NCBI GenBank assembly: GCA_010279815.1
Contig: QEOQ01000206.1
Coordinates: forward strand, 1,277,628 to 1,341,627
Direction of reading: 5' to 3'
Length of the DNA: 64,000 nucleotides
DNA from: Brachionus plicatilis
Lineage: Eukaryota > Rotifera > Eurotatoria > Ploima > Brachionidae
Notes under the pieces: model-generated
Seen by the model: only the letters and a program-made list of their open reading frames with translations
What the model was told of the DNA's origin: nothing
The model's database searches: none
In this document: piece by piece, positions 1-12,152 of the stretch
Layout of the letters: each line of letters begins with the position of its first letter
Position numbering within the stretch: the first letter of the stretch is position 1
Program-made: the position numbers and the translations under genes

Positions 1-1886
1 AAAACAATCGATTTTCAATCAATCTATTCAATAATGGACTAACTTCAAAATCGACTTAATTTTTTTATTGATTTACAAATCGAATATATTTTTTCTATCG
101 ATTCTTTAATTAATTAAAAATTTTAGATAAAATACTCAGGTTTCAATATTTTTCAAAATAAATTAAATTTTTTAAAATGCTTTTTCATTTGTAAATTATT
201 CACCTAATTTTGACTAGAACAAATTTTTGAATTTTATCAATCGATTAGAGCCGATTGCTAATATTATTGGAAATATAAAAACAAAGGTCACTTTAAATTT
301 AGAGACCAGAAAACCTGGTCTCTAAATTTAAAGCTGGTCTCTTTTTTGGTCACCGAATTTATGTCTCAAAAAAATTTTATTATGAATTTTGCCTCTGAAC
401 AAATTAATAGTAATATATAGTGATAAGGTTGATGATGACTGTTAAAATGGATTTGATAGGAGTTAAAACAATTAAAAATCAACAAGTTATAGACTTTTTT
501 AAAGTGATAATGAAAACGACGAAGACACGCTCTGATATTTTTTTTCTTTTTTGGTCAAATATTATGTGACTAGATTTTAGGTTTTGGTAATCTTGGTAAT
601 CAAGTCGACATAATTCTTCTGATCACATATTACGTGACCATGTGGTCACATAATAGGCGAGGCCCTTTACATCTTAAATAAATATTTAAAAAATAAATAA
701 AAAAAATAAAAAAAGTCCATGATAAAATAATTAAATTTGATATTTAGTTTAGTTTTGCAAAATTTTTTTTTTATTTATCCAAATTACAGACCACATGAAA
801 CCGATTAAAACATATCCAACAAAATCAAAGTTACTAGCTACATTTGCAAATAAAATTAAGATACATAATCCAGGAGAAAAAATAGCTCAAAAATTGGGGT
901 AACTCAATTAAGTTTCATAAAAAGATATAATTGTATAGAGTTAGTTTATTATTGGGATATTATTGGTGAAACTTTATCGATTATTTTGATTTATTAATTT
1001 TTTTTTAAATAAAAAAAAAAAAAAAATTTAAAACATTATTTTTATTTTCTTACGTGTTTTTTTTTTACCTATTTTACCATTTAAAAAAAAAACTTTATTT
1101 AATTAATTTTTTTCAATATTTAGTTACATTTTTTAATAATTAATACAAATTAAAAAAATTGTCGTTCAGTCGGCACTTATCTGTTCATAATTTTTTTGAA
1201 ATTGAAAGTCTTTTATTTAAAGTCTAAAAAGTTTAATAAAACGCAAATTGTGTGATTAATTACTTCTACTTTTGAGCGTATTTGGTCAAAATAAATTCAA
1301 AAATCAAATAGAATTTTACTAATTAAAAAAAAAACAATGTATATAAACAAAAGATACTAAAAAAGCCTTTTTTTAATGATATTAGAATCAATTTTTTTTG
1401 ATTATATATTTAAAAAATATAAGTGATATTATGAATATTTTAATCAATTTATTATATGATACTATAAACAGATATTTTTTATTTAATATATGTATTTTTT
1501 ATTATATTTATAGTAATTTTGAATAAAAATATTGGAATAGATTATATTACGCGTTTAAAAAATATGTACGATAATGACCTGTTGGTTTAGATTAAATTGT
1601 CTAATTGCAAGATAAATGGCACTTCACTTCATATTTCAAGATTTACGTAATTGTCTTAAAATTCTTAATTTGCATGTCTCAGAAAAAAAGACATTAATTT
1701 AGTCGTATCAAAATTGAATGAACATAATTTATTTTTAGATAAATAATTCAAATAAAATAAAGCACTTTTTGTCTTACCATCAGTGCAAAAATTGCAAGCT
1801 GAGCATAAATTGGATAAAAATATCGCACGTTTATATGCATTCGAAACCAAGGGCTATTCAGGAAAGAGCGGAAACTCAATTTCGGA
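1..1886. other. AT-rich non-coding DNA upstream of nuclear receptor copy 1
   Basis: I see no convincing gene here. The stretch holds long A and T runs, a perfect 19-bp hairpin at 291-333, and short palindromes built on GGTCAC/GTGACC at about 610-650. The more GC-balanced DNA at 1770-1886 runs into the proposed first exon of the downstream receptor and is probably its 5' UTR or promoter. Confidence 0.6.
291..333. repeat. Perfect 19-bp hairpin
   Basis: Arms 291-309 and 315-333 are exact reverse complements, centred on AGAGACCAG/CTGGTCTCT, with a 5-nt A-rich loop. Another copy of CTGGTCTCT follows at 334-342. It is probably the remnant of a foldback transposon end; no target-site duplication was identified. 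Confidence 0.7.
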
Positions 1887-4787
1887 ATGAATTCGATGAA
1901 AAACAAACTTATGCCAAGCAAACTCTTCATAAGAGACTCCATAGCTCAACATCAAAATGATTTATGTAATTTTATTTTAAAAAAATTCAAAATTACGACC
2001 ATCAACTTAAACGGCCATGACCAAAATTTTTAATTGAAAAATTATTTAAAAAAAACAATATTAACATTAAATAATCAAAATAAACCAAAAGTAAATTTTA
2101 TTAATTAATGAATAATTTTCTTTAAAGCCTCGATAGAAATTGAGCATTCAAATGATTCTGAAGCGTCACCCTCAAATGCTACCGAAGAACTTATTCTACA
2201 TCAACAAGTAAACCAACTGAACAGTAAAATCGACTCGAACCGTAGCATTCATTTTCTGATAGCATCATCACCTAATGATGGCAATTTTAGTGGTAATTTT
2301 TAAATTATCCATTTAAGAATGTCTCTCCTTTGTACTTTCTAAATTTAAAAATCAAACTTGGAATCAAATGGTTAAATGATTATTTTGATCTTTGAACAAT
2401 GCTATTTTAAAATTTTCTTGAAAAAGTAAAAAAAAAATAGAATTTTAATTTATGATATTATGAAATATTAAATACAAAAAAAAAAAACCATTACAGCAAA
2501 ATGGTTAATGTTCAATTCATAGATATTTTTCGTAGAATAATTATATCATAGAATTATTTTCATAAATTTTTTGTTAACGAATTAAATTTAGGAAATTATT
2601 TAAGAAAATTTCTAATTTTATTTCAGAATAATAATCTCTTTAAATTTTTAATTGACATCAAATTGAAAAATTATTAAAAATTTTCCTTTAATCTACAAAA
2701 AACGAAAATTTAGGTGAAAAAAAATTATTTCAAGAGTAAATAAAACGTGAATACATTTAAAATTTGTTTGTAAAAAAAATTTAAATCAATTTAATATTTA
2801 AATTTTTCTATTAAATTTTTAACATGATTTCTATGAAAAAAATTCTATGAGTATATTTTTAATGAAATATTTCTCTACCAAAATTTTTTATATGAGTTTT
2901 GTATGAATTTTAAAAATTTTCTATTAATTTGTTTTTCGATAAATAGATACATCATCCAGCAAAATAATTCTGTGATAAAATTGAAAAAAATTTTAAAGCA
3001 TAAAGAGGATGCTAAAATCATTAAGATTGATAGAAACTGATAGAGATTTCAGACAAGAAGTTTATATGCCTGAATTAAGCTAATGATTTGGGGCTCTATA
3101 ATAGAATTCTAAAGGTTTGAATCCTAAATATATTTTTTTTAAACATATCTCAAAAATTGATCAGATTTTTAAAATCACCTATTTTGTAAAAATAAAAGGA
3201 AGTTAATAATTTTTTCTTAAAAATTATTAGTATCTTATAAACTTTAAAAGTTAAAATAAAAGCATGATTAGATGTCAAAAATTTCTTTTTAAATACCAAA
3301 AGACTTATATCATTTTTGTTTAAATTTCTTTATTTTTTTAAATTTAAATTTTTTTAAATGACTAGAGCTATAAAAAAAAAACTCATGAATTAATGAATGA
3401 AAAATTAATGAATTTTTAAAAATTACATGGCCTAAAAAATTCCTTTACTTTTTAAAAAAATTCTTTTTTTAAAAAAAAATTGAATATTTTACTTTAAAAA
3501 TTATAAGAGAGAGGAGACAACGAAGAAGAACCAGAGTCAAATGGTGGCACAATAATCATAACTGGAAGCGATGTTCTCTCAAGCAATAACAGCAGATCAA
3601 CGCACAATTTGCTTGAAATAGATAATTCTGGCCTAAAACCACTGGGAGCTTGCGCTATTTGCGGTGACAAGGGAAGTGGTTATCATTACAGTGTCTACAG
3701 TTGTGAAGGATGTAAAGGATTTTTTAAAAGAACAGTCCAAAAAGCCCTGGTCTATAAATGTCGCGAGTACCAAAATTGTATAATCAACAAACAAACTAGA
3801 AATCATTGTCAATTTTGTAGATTCCAAAAGTGTCTGATTTCGGGCATGAAAAGAGAGGCTGTGAGAGAAGACCGAAACACACCATGTAAATAAGAACAGT
3901 TTTATTTTACCTAAAAAAGAATTAATTCAATTTTCTATTTAATTTTAATTTTTAATTTTAATTTAATTTAATTTTTTTATTTTTCATTTTATTTTAATAT
4001 TTTTTTTTAATTTAAAAAAGTAAGAGCAAATAAAAGAATGAAGATTTCACAAGATTTTGCACTGATCCGAGACATTGCATACAGCCCTAATGGTGTACCT
4101 CATTGTGATGACACAATGGCCGTTTTGATTGAAGCCAAAGCTGATCTGATGCCAAAGCCAGCTGGATTTGAGTACGACGGATCAGTTCCGCTGGACGTGG
4201 GAGCTTTGCTTGAGTATTGTTTGGAAGAAATTCGTCTGATTATTCAGTGGGCGTGCATGCTGCCTGGATTCAAGGACTATTCGGTGGATGATCGAAAAGC
4301 GATGCTTTATTCGTCGTTTATGGAGTTGAGTTTTTTGCGATTGGCATTTCGTTCGCAGTCATTTGTAGATTGTGTCAAAATAGCCGAGCACATTATTTTG
4401 AACAAAGACTCGGCTGCTGAGCTTGGCTGGGGTCAAGACCTGATCTGTGGCTCCATTGATTTTATTGCTCAAATGCAAGACTTGTCAATGGACCTGAACG
4501 AATTTAGTGCTCTTTGTGCCATTGTGTTAACATTTGCCGACGCCAAAGGTCTTCAGGACAGAGCGTCAGTGATGACACTGCAGAATAGATTTCTGGATTC
4601 GTTTAGAAAGTACACAATATCAAGATATCCGCACGAGAGAAGAAGATATGGAAAATTGTTGCTTAAACTGCCCATACTCAGGATCCTAGCTACTAAAGCG
4701 TATGCAAATTATGTAAATGGCTCGCTTGATTGTGCTGATGGAGCCACCAGTCGGTTGAATATTCTTATCGAACAACTTGTAGCATGA
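1887..4787 (+). CDS. Nuclear receptor, RXR-like DNA-binding domain with NR4A-like ligand-binding domain (copy 1)
   Basis: Ligand-regulated or orphan transcription factor acting in the nucleus. I model four exons: 1887-1965, 2128-2292, 3508-3885 and 4021-4787. Introns are GT-AG, phases agree throughout, and the product is about 462 aa. Exons 1-2 encode a low-complexity A/B region. Exon 3 carries both C4 zinc fingers: C-x2-C-x13-C-x2-C with P-box CEGCKG, then C-x5-C-x9-C-x2-C, ending [12 protein letters not shown], which resembles RXR/USP. Exon 4 encodes hinge and ligand-binding domain, with the receptor signature (WACMLPGF...[12 protein letters not shown]), an [18 protein letters not shown] stretch like NR4A, and a helix-12 motif ILIEQL. 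Exons 3-4 are nearly identical to copy 2 at 15.4-17.2 kb. Exons 3-4 are certain; exons 1-2 rest on splice sites and phase. Confidence 0.85.
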
Positions 4788-6928
4788 AGAAAAATTAATT
4801 TAGTTATTTTATTAAACCAAATTTTAAATTTAATTCTTATTTGTAAATATATTCGCAGCACGGTGTTTAATAATTTGTTTTTTTTTTAAATACTATTTAA
4901 AAAAAAAAAAAATTTTTGAAAAATTGTTTTTAATTTTCTTTGAATTTTTTTATTGTTAATGATAATAATATTGTTCTCTAATTACTGTGTTTTACTTTAA
5001 ACCGCAGAACGGGTGATATTACATTATTTTACGTAATTTCACGTCAAAAAACGTAAGATGGAATAAAATGTTTGCTTAGATAAATGATGAGAAATTATGT
5101 AAAATTAGATTATTTCAAGTTAAACTTCAAATAAAGCAGTCTAAACAGAATTTGATAGTTCCCGATTATTCGATTATTCAACTCTAAAATAATACGATTA
5201 TTCGACTTTTAAATGATTGTTAAATTTAAGACGCCTAACGTCGTCTTTCGCTTAGTCAAACTATGGTTAATTTTAGGGTTTATTTTGTTTAAACAAACTG
5301 GGTATTGAATGGGGTCTGGGGCGCAGCCCCGGTTTAGTGAATCCGTTTAATTAGACGAAAAGAGAAATCTTAATAAATTTTTTATATTATTTCTGAATTA
5401 TTACCCTGAATAGCTGAATAATCGAAAAATCGAATAGTCCTAGAGTTGAATAATCGAATAAAAATAAGTTGAAATTAATAATTTTTGAATTGTTGAATAA
5501 TTGTATTATGTAAATAAAATATTGTACCTAAAATAAAGTTAACTGATAAAAAAGTCTAATTTGTGGACAAAAATTTGATTTTTATAAATTTTTTTTTAAC
5601 ATTTTATTTTACTTGAAATTTTAGATTATTTTACACAAAATAATGTAATAAACTGTAAAAAAGTTAATTTTTTATAATAAAATACCATTCAAAAGCTTTA
5701 TCCATTAATACTTTTCGATCTGATTTTTTTGATCTTAAAATTCAAGATTTCATAAAATTCTTTGTTATTTTTATTTGAAGCTTGTAATTTTCTGTATATC
5801 TAATGATAGATAGGCGTTCCTGACAGTCTAAGTGAATTTTTTTTTAAAACTATGAAGTATTCTTTTTAATAATTTCTTAAGCTAATTTAAATCTTAGCAA
5901 TATTCCTGTAACTTTTTTATTAGGTATAACCTTTTGAATACTTAATTTTTAATTTTTTTTTTTGATTTTGGCGATATATTTTTTCTATGATAAAGATTTA
6001 ATATTTGTTTTTCGAAGATTTGTTTTGATTTCTAAATACTGTTGAACCCTTTGGAAACATGTTATTATCTTTTAAATAAAATGAAAAATAAAGTTTTAGC
6101 ATTTAAAATGAAATAAGTAACTTCTTAACCAGTGAATTTTATTGAAACTTTAATTTAATAAAAAAAAATTATCTTTTTTTAAACTTTATAAAATTATTTT
6201 GTGAAAAATTATGCAATACAATGTAAAATTTCATGTTGCGAATAAACTATAAAAAAAGACCAAAAAAAATTTAATAGAAAGAAAATTTTTGTCCGAAAAA
6301 TTGGATATTTTTGGCCGTCAGCTTTTTTAATAGGTTTGACTTGAAATAACCTAATTTTACACCGTTTTGAAACACCACTTGAAAATTAAATCTAAATCTG
6401 ATTGTAGTTTCGCTGTGCTCATTTTTGATAGCGCTTCTTAGTATGCTTTCCATAATTTTTCACGGAATTGAAGTTTAATACACAGTACGATAATTGTTCG
6501 GCATTGATTTCATCTTTTTTAAATAATGGAGTATTATTTGCTGATCCGAATATTTAATAGTTTACAAAATTTATTTTTATGGACTATTGAAAATCATTGA
6601 TAAAAACTACAGTGACTTTAAATTTTCACTCACAAGTTCCAAATTTAATTAATTAAAAAAAGAATAAATCAATTATTAAAATTTATTTAGAGAAAATTTT
6701 GGTCCATTCATTTAAATGTTCAATTTTTGTTGGATGATAAAATAGCAAAATTTATACACATTTAAAAGAATTAAAAATAAAAATCTTGTTAACTATAATC
6801 ATTTATTAACAAACCGAAAAAATCCTGAATAAAAATGGATTAAGCCAATTGAATCCAAAAAAAAATTCAATTAAAAAAATTAAAATAAAAACTTATTTTT
6901 TCTTTATTCATAATTTAAAATTAACTTT
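4788..6928. other. Intergenic DNA between receptor copy 1 and ETF-QO
   Basis: No gene seen. At 5005-5110 there is a cluster of TTACGTAA/TTTTACGT motifs, starting with CAGAACGGGTGA, that resembles a cluster at 60130-60260 (CAGAATGGGCTA start); these look like two relics of one repeat family. A foldback follows at 5160-5460. The rest is AT-rich sequence. Confidence 0.6.
5160..5460. repeat. Foldback repeat with GC-rich central hairpin
   Basis: The left part (GATTATTCGATTATTCAACT) recurs in inverse orientation at 5405-5460 (AGTTGAATAATCGAATA), giving imperfect inverted repeats. Between them is an unusually GC-rich patch with the small hairpin GGGGCGCAGCCCC near 5320. This looks like a non-autonomous DNA transposon. 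No target-site duplication was recognised. Confidence 0.55.
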
Positions 6929-8777
6929 TTACATTCCTTGATACGAAGGACCACCGCTCTCGGGCACAACCCAATTAATATTTTGACTTGGATCTTTAAT
7001 GTCACATGTTTTACAATGAATACAATTTTGCGCATTAATCTGAAGACGCCTTGACTTGCCGTCATCAGTAGGCACATATTCATAGACACCAGCGGGACAA
7101 AACCGTTGCTCTGGTCCATCAAAAATAGCCAAATTTCTTTCCTCAGGTATGGAATCATTTTTCAAAGTTAAATGAGACGGCTGGTCATGTTCATGATTAG
7201 TGTTTGTCAGTGCTACCGAGGACAACAAGTCAAATGTAATTTGGTTGTCGGCTTTTGGATATTCAATTGGCTTAAATTGGTCTGCAGGCTTCAATTTGGC
7301 GTAGTCGGCGCCATGGTGCGACAAAGTCCACGGCTCTTTTCCTTTTAATAAAATTGAAAACAAAGCTGTATAGGCCATAGTTCCGAATATTCCCAATGGT
7401 GAATGGAAAGATGGTCGAACATTTCTAATTTGATCCAGCTCTTTCCAAACCCAGGAATCTCGCATTTTTTGCTCATATTCAACAGGTTCCAATCCAGTCT
7501 CGAAGCCTTTTTCAGGATCAGTAGTGGTCAACAAATCGTAAATTGCTTCCGCAGCCACAATACCACTCTTCATGGCATTATGGGTTCCTTTTATCTTCGG
7601 AACGTTCATAAACCCAGGACTACAGCCTATTAAGCAACCACCAGGAAAAGTCAATTTAGGTATTGACTGGAGACCGCCTTCGTTAAGCGCTCTGGCTCCA
7701 TAGCCTATTCTTTTGCCGTTCTCAAAAATTCTTCTCAAATAGGGATGAGTTTTAAGTCTCTGAAACTCTAGGAACGGACTTATGTATGGATTTTCATAGT
7801 CTAAGCCAACCACTAAGCCGATTGAGACAAGGTGCTTGTCTTCATCTTTAAAATGGTAGATAAAAGACCCACCGTAAACAGAACGACTCAGAGGCCAACC
7901 AATGGTGTGCTCAACAAGACCCTCTTCATAAACTTTAGGATCTATTTCCCACAGTTCTTTGAGACCAATGGCATATGTCTGTGGCTCGCAGTTTTCTCTC
8001 AGACTTAATTTATTGTACAGTTGTTTGGCCAAGTGGCCGTGGCATCCTTCGGAAAAAATGGTCGATCTAGCATGAAATTCCATACCGCGCTCAAATGTGT
8101 CCTTGGGAGCTCCACTCCTATTGATGCCTACATCGCTTGTTGCCACACCCTTTACCGAGCCATCTTCGTGGAACAAAACTTCACTAGCTGGATAGCCTGG
8201 ATACAGTTCGACACCTTCGGCCTCGGCTTGTTCTCCCAGCCATTGGACAAATTTTCCCAAGCGAACAATGTAATTGCCGTGGTTGTACATTGGTAGGCCT
8301 GGAAAAATGGGAATAGGTACCCGAGAACTTTGGGTCAAAAAAGAAAAACGATCTTTTTTCACAGGATTATTTAAAGGAGCCTTTTAAATTTTTATTATTT
8401 TTTTTTATAATTTTTGGTTCAATTTTTAAACTTACGCCTTTTTCTTTCCAGTCAGGAATTAGTTCATCTAAAGCTCGTGTTTCTATGCAAGCTCCGGAAA
8501 GTGTATGAGCGCCAATGTAGGGACCTTTTTCAACAAGACACACTCTCAGATCCTTTTCTGCCTTATTGGCTAGTTGTTTTATTCGTATAGCTGCTGATAA
8601 TCCGGCAGGACCTCCACCCACTATCATTACATCGGTTTGATCAGACACTCGTGACAAGTCGACGTCCTTCCATCGCTCGTCTTTGTCCCGAGGCTTGATT
8701 GTGTAGTGCGTGGTTACGTGATTTCTGGTTATTTGTCGGTACATCCGACCTACAGTGTTTAGCTTTGCCAAATTCAT
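6929..8777 (-). CDS. ETFDH: Electron transfer flavoprotein-ubiquinone oxidoreductase (ETF-QO)
   Basis: Mitochondrial inner-membrane flavo-iron-sulfur enzyme that passes electrons from ETF (fatty-acid and amino-acid oxidation) to ubiquinone. Two exons on the minus strand, 8436-8777 and 6929-8380, split by a 55-bp GT-AG intron; the joined product is about 597 aa, close to the human length of about 617. The N terminus is basic, fitting a mitochondrial presequence. An FAD-binding dinucleotide fold shows [12 protein letters not shown]. The central region matches the family nearly throughout ([43 protein letters not shown]). The C-terminal 4Fe-4S cluster cysteines appear as FCPAGVYE and [20 protein letters not shown]. 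The start is the first ATG of the open frame. It appears intact. Confidence 0.97.
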
Positions 8778-10320
8778 TTTTGAGTTATATAACTAAATAA
8801 TTTTATTTTGTTCTAAAAAAAAAAAAATTTTAAATTTCGAGTATAAATCAAAGTACAAGAATAAATAATATATAAACATAATGTACTTGCAAAAAGTATT
8901 AAAAGTTTAAAAATTTGATGATTGATTTAACAAAAATAATTAAACTTATTTTTAGAATTTAAACTGGGTTGGAACTGAATTTGGTCATTCATAGTTCACT
9001 TGGGCTAATATTTATAAAGAAATTAATTATTGCTCAATTAAAAAAAATTATAAAAATATTTTATTATGAAATAAAAAAAATTACTATTAGAGCTTTCAAA
9101 TAGTAACACCCTTTATCTTTGTTTTATATCTTTTTAAACTTTGATAATTTATTAAAAACGAAAAATTCGTATTTTAGTATGGAGAGTATCAAATAAAAAT
9201 AAATAAACATATCCAACCGATTTGAGGCCATAAGCTGGTGTAAGGATATTTATTGTTAAGCATTTTAATAAAATTCGATTTTTTCTAAATTTAAAAAATC
9301 TTTTTTTTTAAAGATAAACTCTAAATTTAAAAGGTAAAAATGACCACTTTAGATTCTAAAATGTCATTTTATTTTTTAAATCTACAATTAAGTCATCTTG
9401 ACAATTAAATAAAAATAAAAATTTTGTCTTAAAATTTCAATTTTTTAATGTATTTTTCTACTTTAATTATTATTAAGAAATATTTTAATAAAAAATAATT
9501 ATTTCGTTAATTAGAACTGAATAATTATGGATTCTATATATATTAATTTGAATTAAAGAATATAACGATCAAAGATGAGCTGTTGGAGTTTCACTGGCAA
9601 ATTGAAGTTTCAGATCAAATTTTAAGATCAAAAGGATCATTTAAAATTTTATAGCTTAAATAATCTAATAATTTTAATTATTTTTAAGAAATTATTACTA
9701 GACATGTTATGTCTAATAATGGTTCATTACCAAATTAACATCAAAATGATTGATCTCTAATTTATTTAACAAAAACAATCAATAATTTAAATAATTCGAG
9801 TTAAGTTAATTCACATATTCAAATTTATAACTTTTATATCCATTCATTCAAACTGAAATAATTTTATTTTTCTACTTCAATAAATTTTAAATTTTAAAAT
9901 AGTAAATTTTTTTGTCTTTAAAAGTAAGTTTACATTCAAATCAATTAAAATATTTAAACCTTTTAAAGTTCAATAAAAAGGGACATTTTAAAATTTTAAA
10001 TATGAAAATAAACTTGACATGACATGTCAAGTAATTGCTTATGAAAAAATTTATTTTTTCTCTATTATTAAAAAAAATATTACAATTTATATTTTGATCT
10101 TTTGATCTTGATCTCAAACTTCAATTTGCCGTTTCACTCAATGAATTAGTAGAATTTTGACTTTGACAAAAAAAGCTAAATATTTAAAATAACTGATCAA
10201 AAATGAAAGATAAAGAATGTTAGAATTTTTTTCAAATCAATAATTAATAATGATTGTCCAAAATTTAATGTTTCTAAATGAATAAAAATCTAAAAAAAAT
10301 ATATCATTTAGGAGCTTTTT
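8778..10320. other. Intergenic AT-rich DNA upstream of ETF-QO
   Basis: This contains the ETF-QO 5' flank on the minus strand. I see no coding region. Short inverted similarities exist (for example GACATGTTATGTC near 9700 and TTGACATGACATGTCAAG near 10015), but there is no complete transposon. Confidence 0.6.
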
Positions 10321-10339
10321 AAATTCACTATTGAATTGG

Positions 10340-11545
10340 TTTAATTTTTTGTGTTTGAATTAAAAAATGTATTCAATGTTGAAATAACATTGAAAAAGTG
10401 CAATGTTTCAAATATTTTTTCATTTTCAAATTAAAAATAATTTTAAGTTAAAATTGCAAGCGTGTTTTTTAATAAATTTTTACTTTAGGTTTGTGATTTG
10501 ATGACCCTTAAGATAATATTTTTAGTTTAAAAAACTATTTAAGCTCTGTTTTGCATTTTTTAAGTTGAGTTTTTGTTAAAATGCATCAAACGAACGTCAA
10601 TTATCACTAAAGTCAAGATTTAAAAAGAAAAGAGCAAAGTTTTTTCGGGTCTAGTCGGTTAGGTGAACTATGGTTCATTTATTACTGGAGCAATTTTTTT
10701 TCTCAGGTTATATGAACCATTGGTTCACCTAATCTAAAAATTGTTCATATAATTTAATATTTTTTGATCTATTTAGAAAAAAGCTAAATGTGAAATTAAA
10801 AAATAGGGTAGATTAAACACTTGAAGAGTGAAAAATTCATTTTAATATTTTTTATTTTTATTATTTATGTCTAAAGGTAAATATTTAAGTAGAGAGCGCA
10901 TAAGGGTATTTGGAATGGTTAAAAGGGTAATACAAGGCCAAGTTTATCAGAGTAAATTTCTAAAGCCCTTTAAAATTGAAAAAAAACAAAAAAATTTAAA
11001 AATTATTAAAGGCATTCTATTAAATAACTTTATTCAATTTGTTCACATAATCTAAAAATTGTTCACCTAATATTAAAGTTTTTCACCTTATTTGACATTT
11101 GATCACTTAATTCTATTTTGGTTCACCTTTACATGAACAAAAAAATTAGGTGAACTTGTAGTTCACAAAACCCGAAAACAAGAATTGACAAAGTTTTTAA
11201 ACGATTTAATATTGATTAAAATCTAAATGAATTTTTTATCTTTTTTTTTTATTTATTTCTTATATAACCCTATTTTATCTTATTTAACTTTATTTTTAAT
11301 TTTTTAATTTAAATATTTTTATTCTGAAGGTTGGTAGAGGGACAGATAAACAAATATATTATTTAAAAGTAATATAAAGAATTTTCAATACATTTTTTTA
11401 AATTAAACTTATTCAATTTCACTAAAGAGTTTAATTTCAAATATGAAAATGCTTGCAATATTAACAAAAATTATTTTTTATTTGAAACATTGCACTTTTT
11501 CAATGTTATTTCAACATTGGATACATTTTGTAATTCAAACAGAAA
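10340..11545. mobile_element. Composite TIR element containing the GTTCACCTAA repeat family (copy A)
   Basis: Outer inverted repeats lie at about 10340-10470 and 11440-11545 (AATGTTGAAATAACATT type); a related arm occurs at 58715-58860. Inside, 10646-11178 is dense in AGGTGAAC and GGTTCACC motifs and starts with the end-like CGGGTCTAGTCGGTTAGGTG. Related copies lie at 39596-40233 and 59118-59740. A short ORF at 10867-11055 begins MSKGKYLSRERIRVFGMV; a decayed counterpart (MSKGK) occurs in the 59.4 kb copy. This might be the N-terminal helix-turn-helix start of a Tc1/IS630-like transposase, but that is a weak guess. Confidence 0.6.
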
Positions 11546-11786
11546 AAATTAAGACAGTACTTTAATTAATTATTTTTTTATTATTTTATATAATTTTAAT
11601 TATTTTCCGAAGAAGTCCCATTTTGTTTAAATTGAAAAAAAGAAATTAAAATTATTTCTAATCTAACATGACTTTTTTTCATGAATATATCTTAATATTT
11701 AAAACGAGATAAATAGTTCCACACAAACTCCCCACACAATTTTTAACACAAATCACTTCAAAAAACTATTTTTTTGTGCCGAATTT

Positions 11787-12143
11787 GGGGCTGTGAAGTT
11801 CATTTCAATTCGATCGTTTCAATTCAGAAAAATTTGAATAACTTTTTTGCTATAAGGAATAATTTAGTTCTGTAAAATGCTTAATGGTTAAGCAATTTTG
11901 CTTAATCCGAAAATATATGTCTGCAAAAACTCTGCAAAGTAAGTGCACAATTTATTTGAATACTTTTTAATGGCGTGCAAAATGCATAAAATTGCAGAGT
12001 GTTTTGCAGACCTATTTTACTGAATTAAGCAAATTTGCTTATAATTAAGCATTTTATAGAACTTAATTATCTCTTTTAGTAAAAAAGTTATTCAAATTTT
12101 TCTGAATTGAAACGATCAAATATGAAATGAACTTCACAACCCC
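11787..12143. mobile_element. MULE-like MITE with 9-bp target-site duplication
   Basis: A 357-bp element starting GGGGCTGTGAAGTTCATTTC and ending with its reverse complement (GAAATGAACTTCACAACCCC). The inverted arms are about 150 bp each and imperfect. It is flanked on both sides by the identical 9-mer GCCGAATTT (11778-11786 and 12144-12152). Long TIRs starting with G and a 9-bp duplication are typical of Mutator-like elements. No ORF, so it is non-autonomous. Confidence 0.85.
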
Positions 12144-12152
12144 GCCGAATTT

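Noticed and set aside
1769..1960. 63-codon plus-strand frame overlapping the first receptor exon
   Set aside because: It is in a different frame from the exon I infer (1887-1965), which alone splices in phase to exon 2.
3633..3827. Minus-strand open frame opposite the receptor zinc fingers (also at 16067-16261)
   Set aside because: Shadow of the receptor exon; it is present in both copies only because the exon is.
7403..8296. Plus-strand frames within the ETF-QO gene
   Set aside because: Antisense shadows of a strongly conserved coding region.
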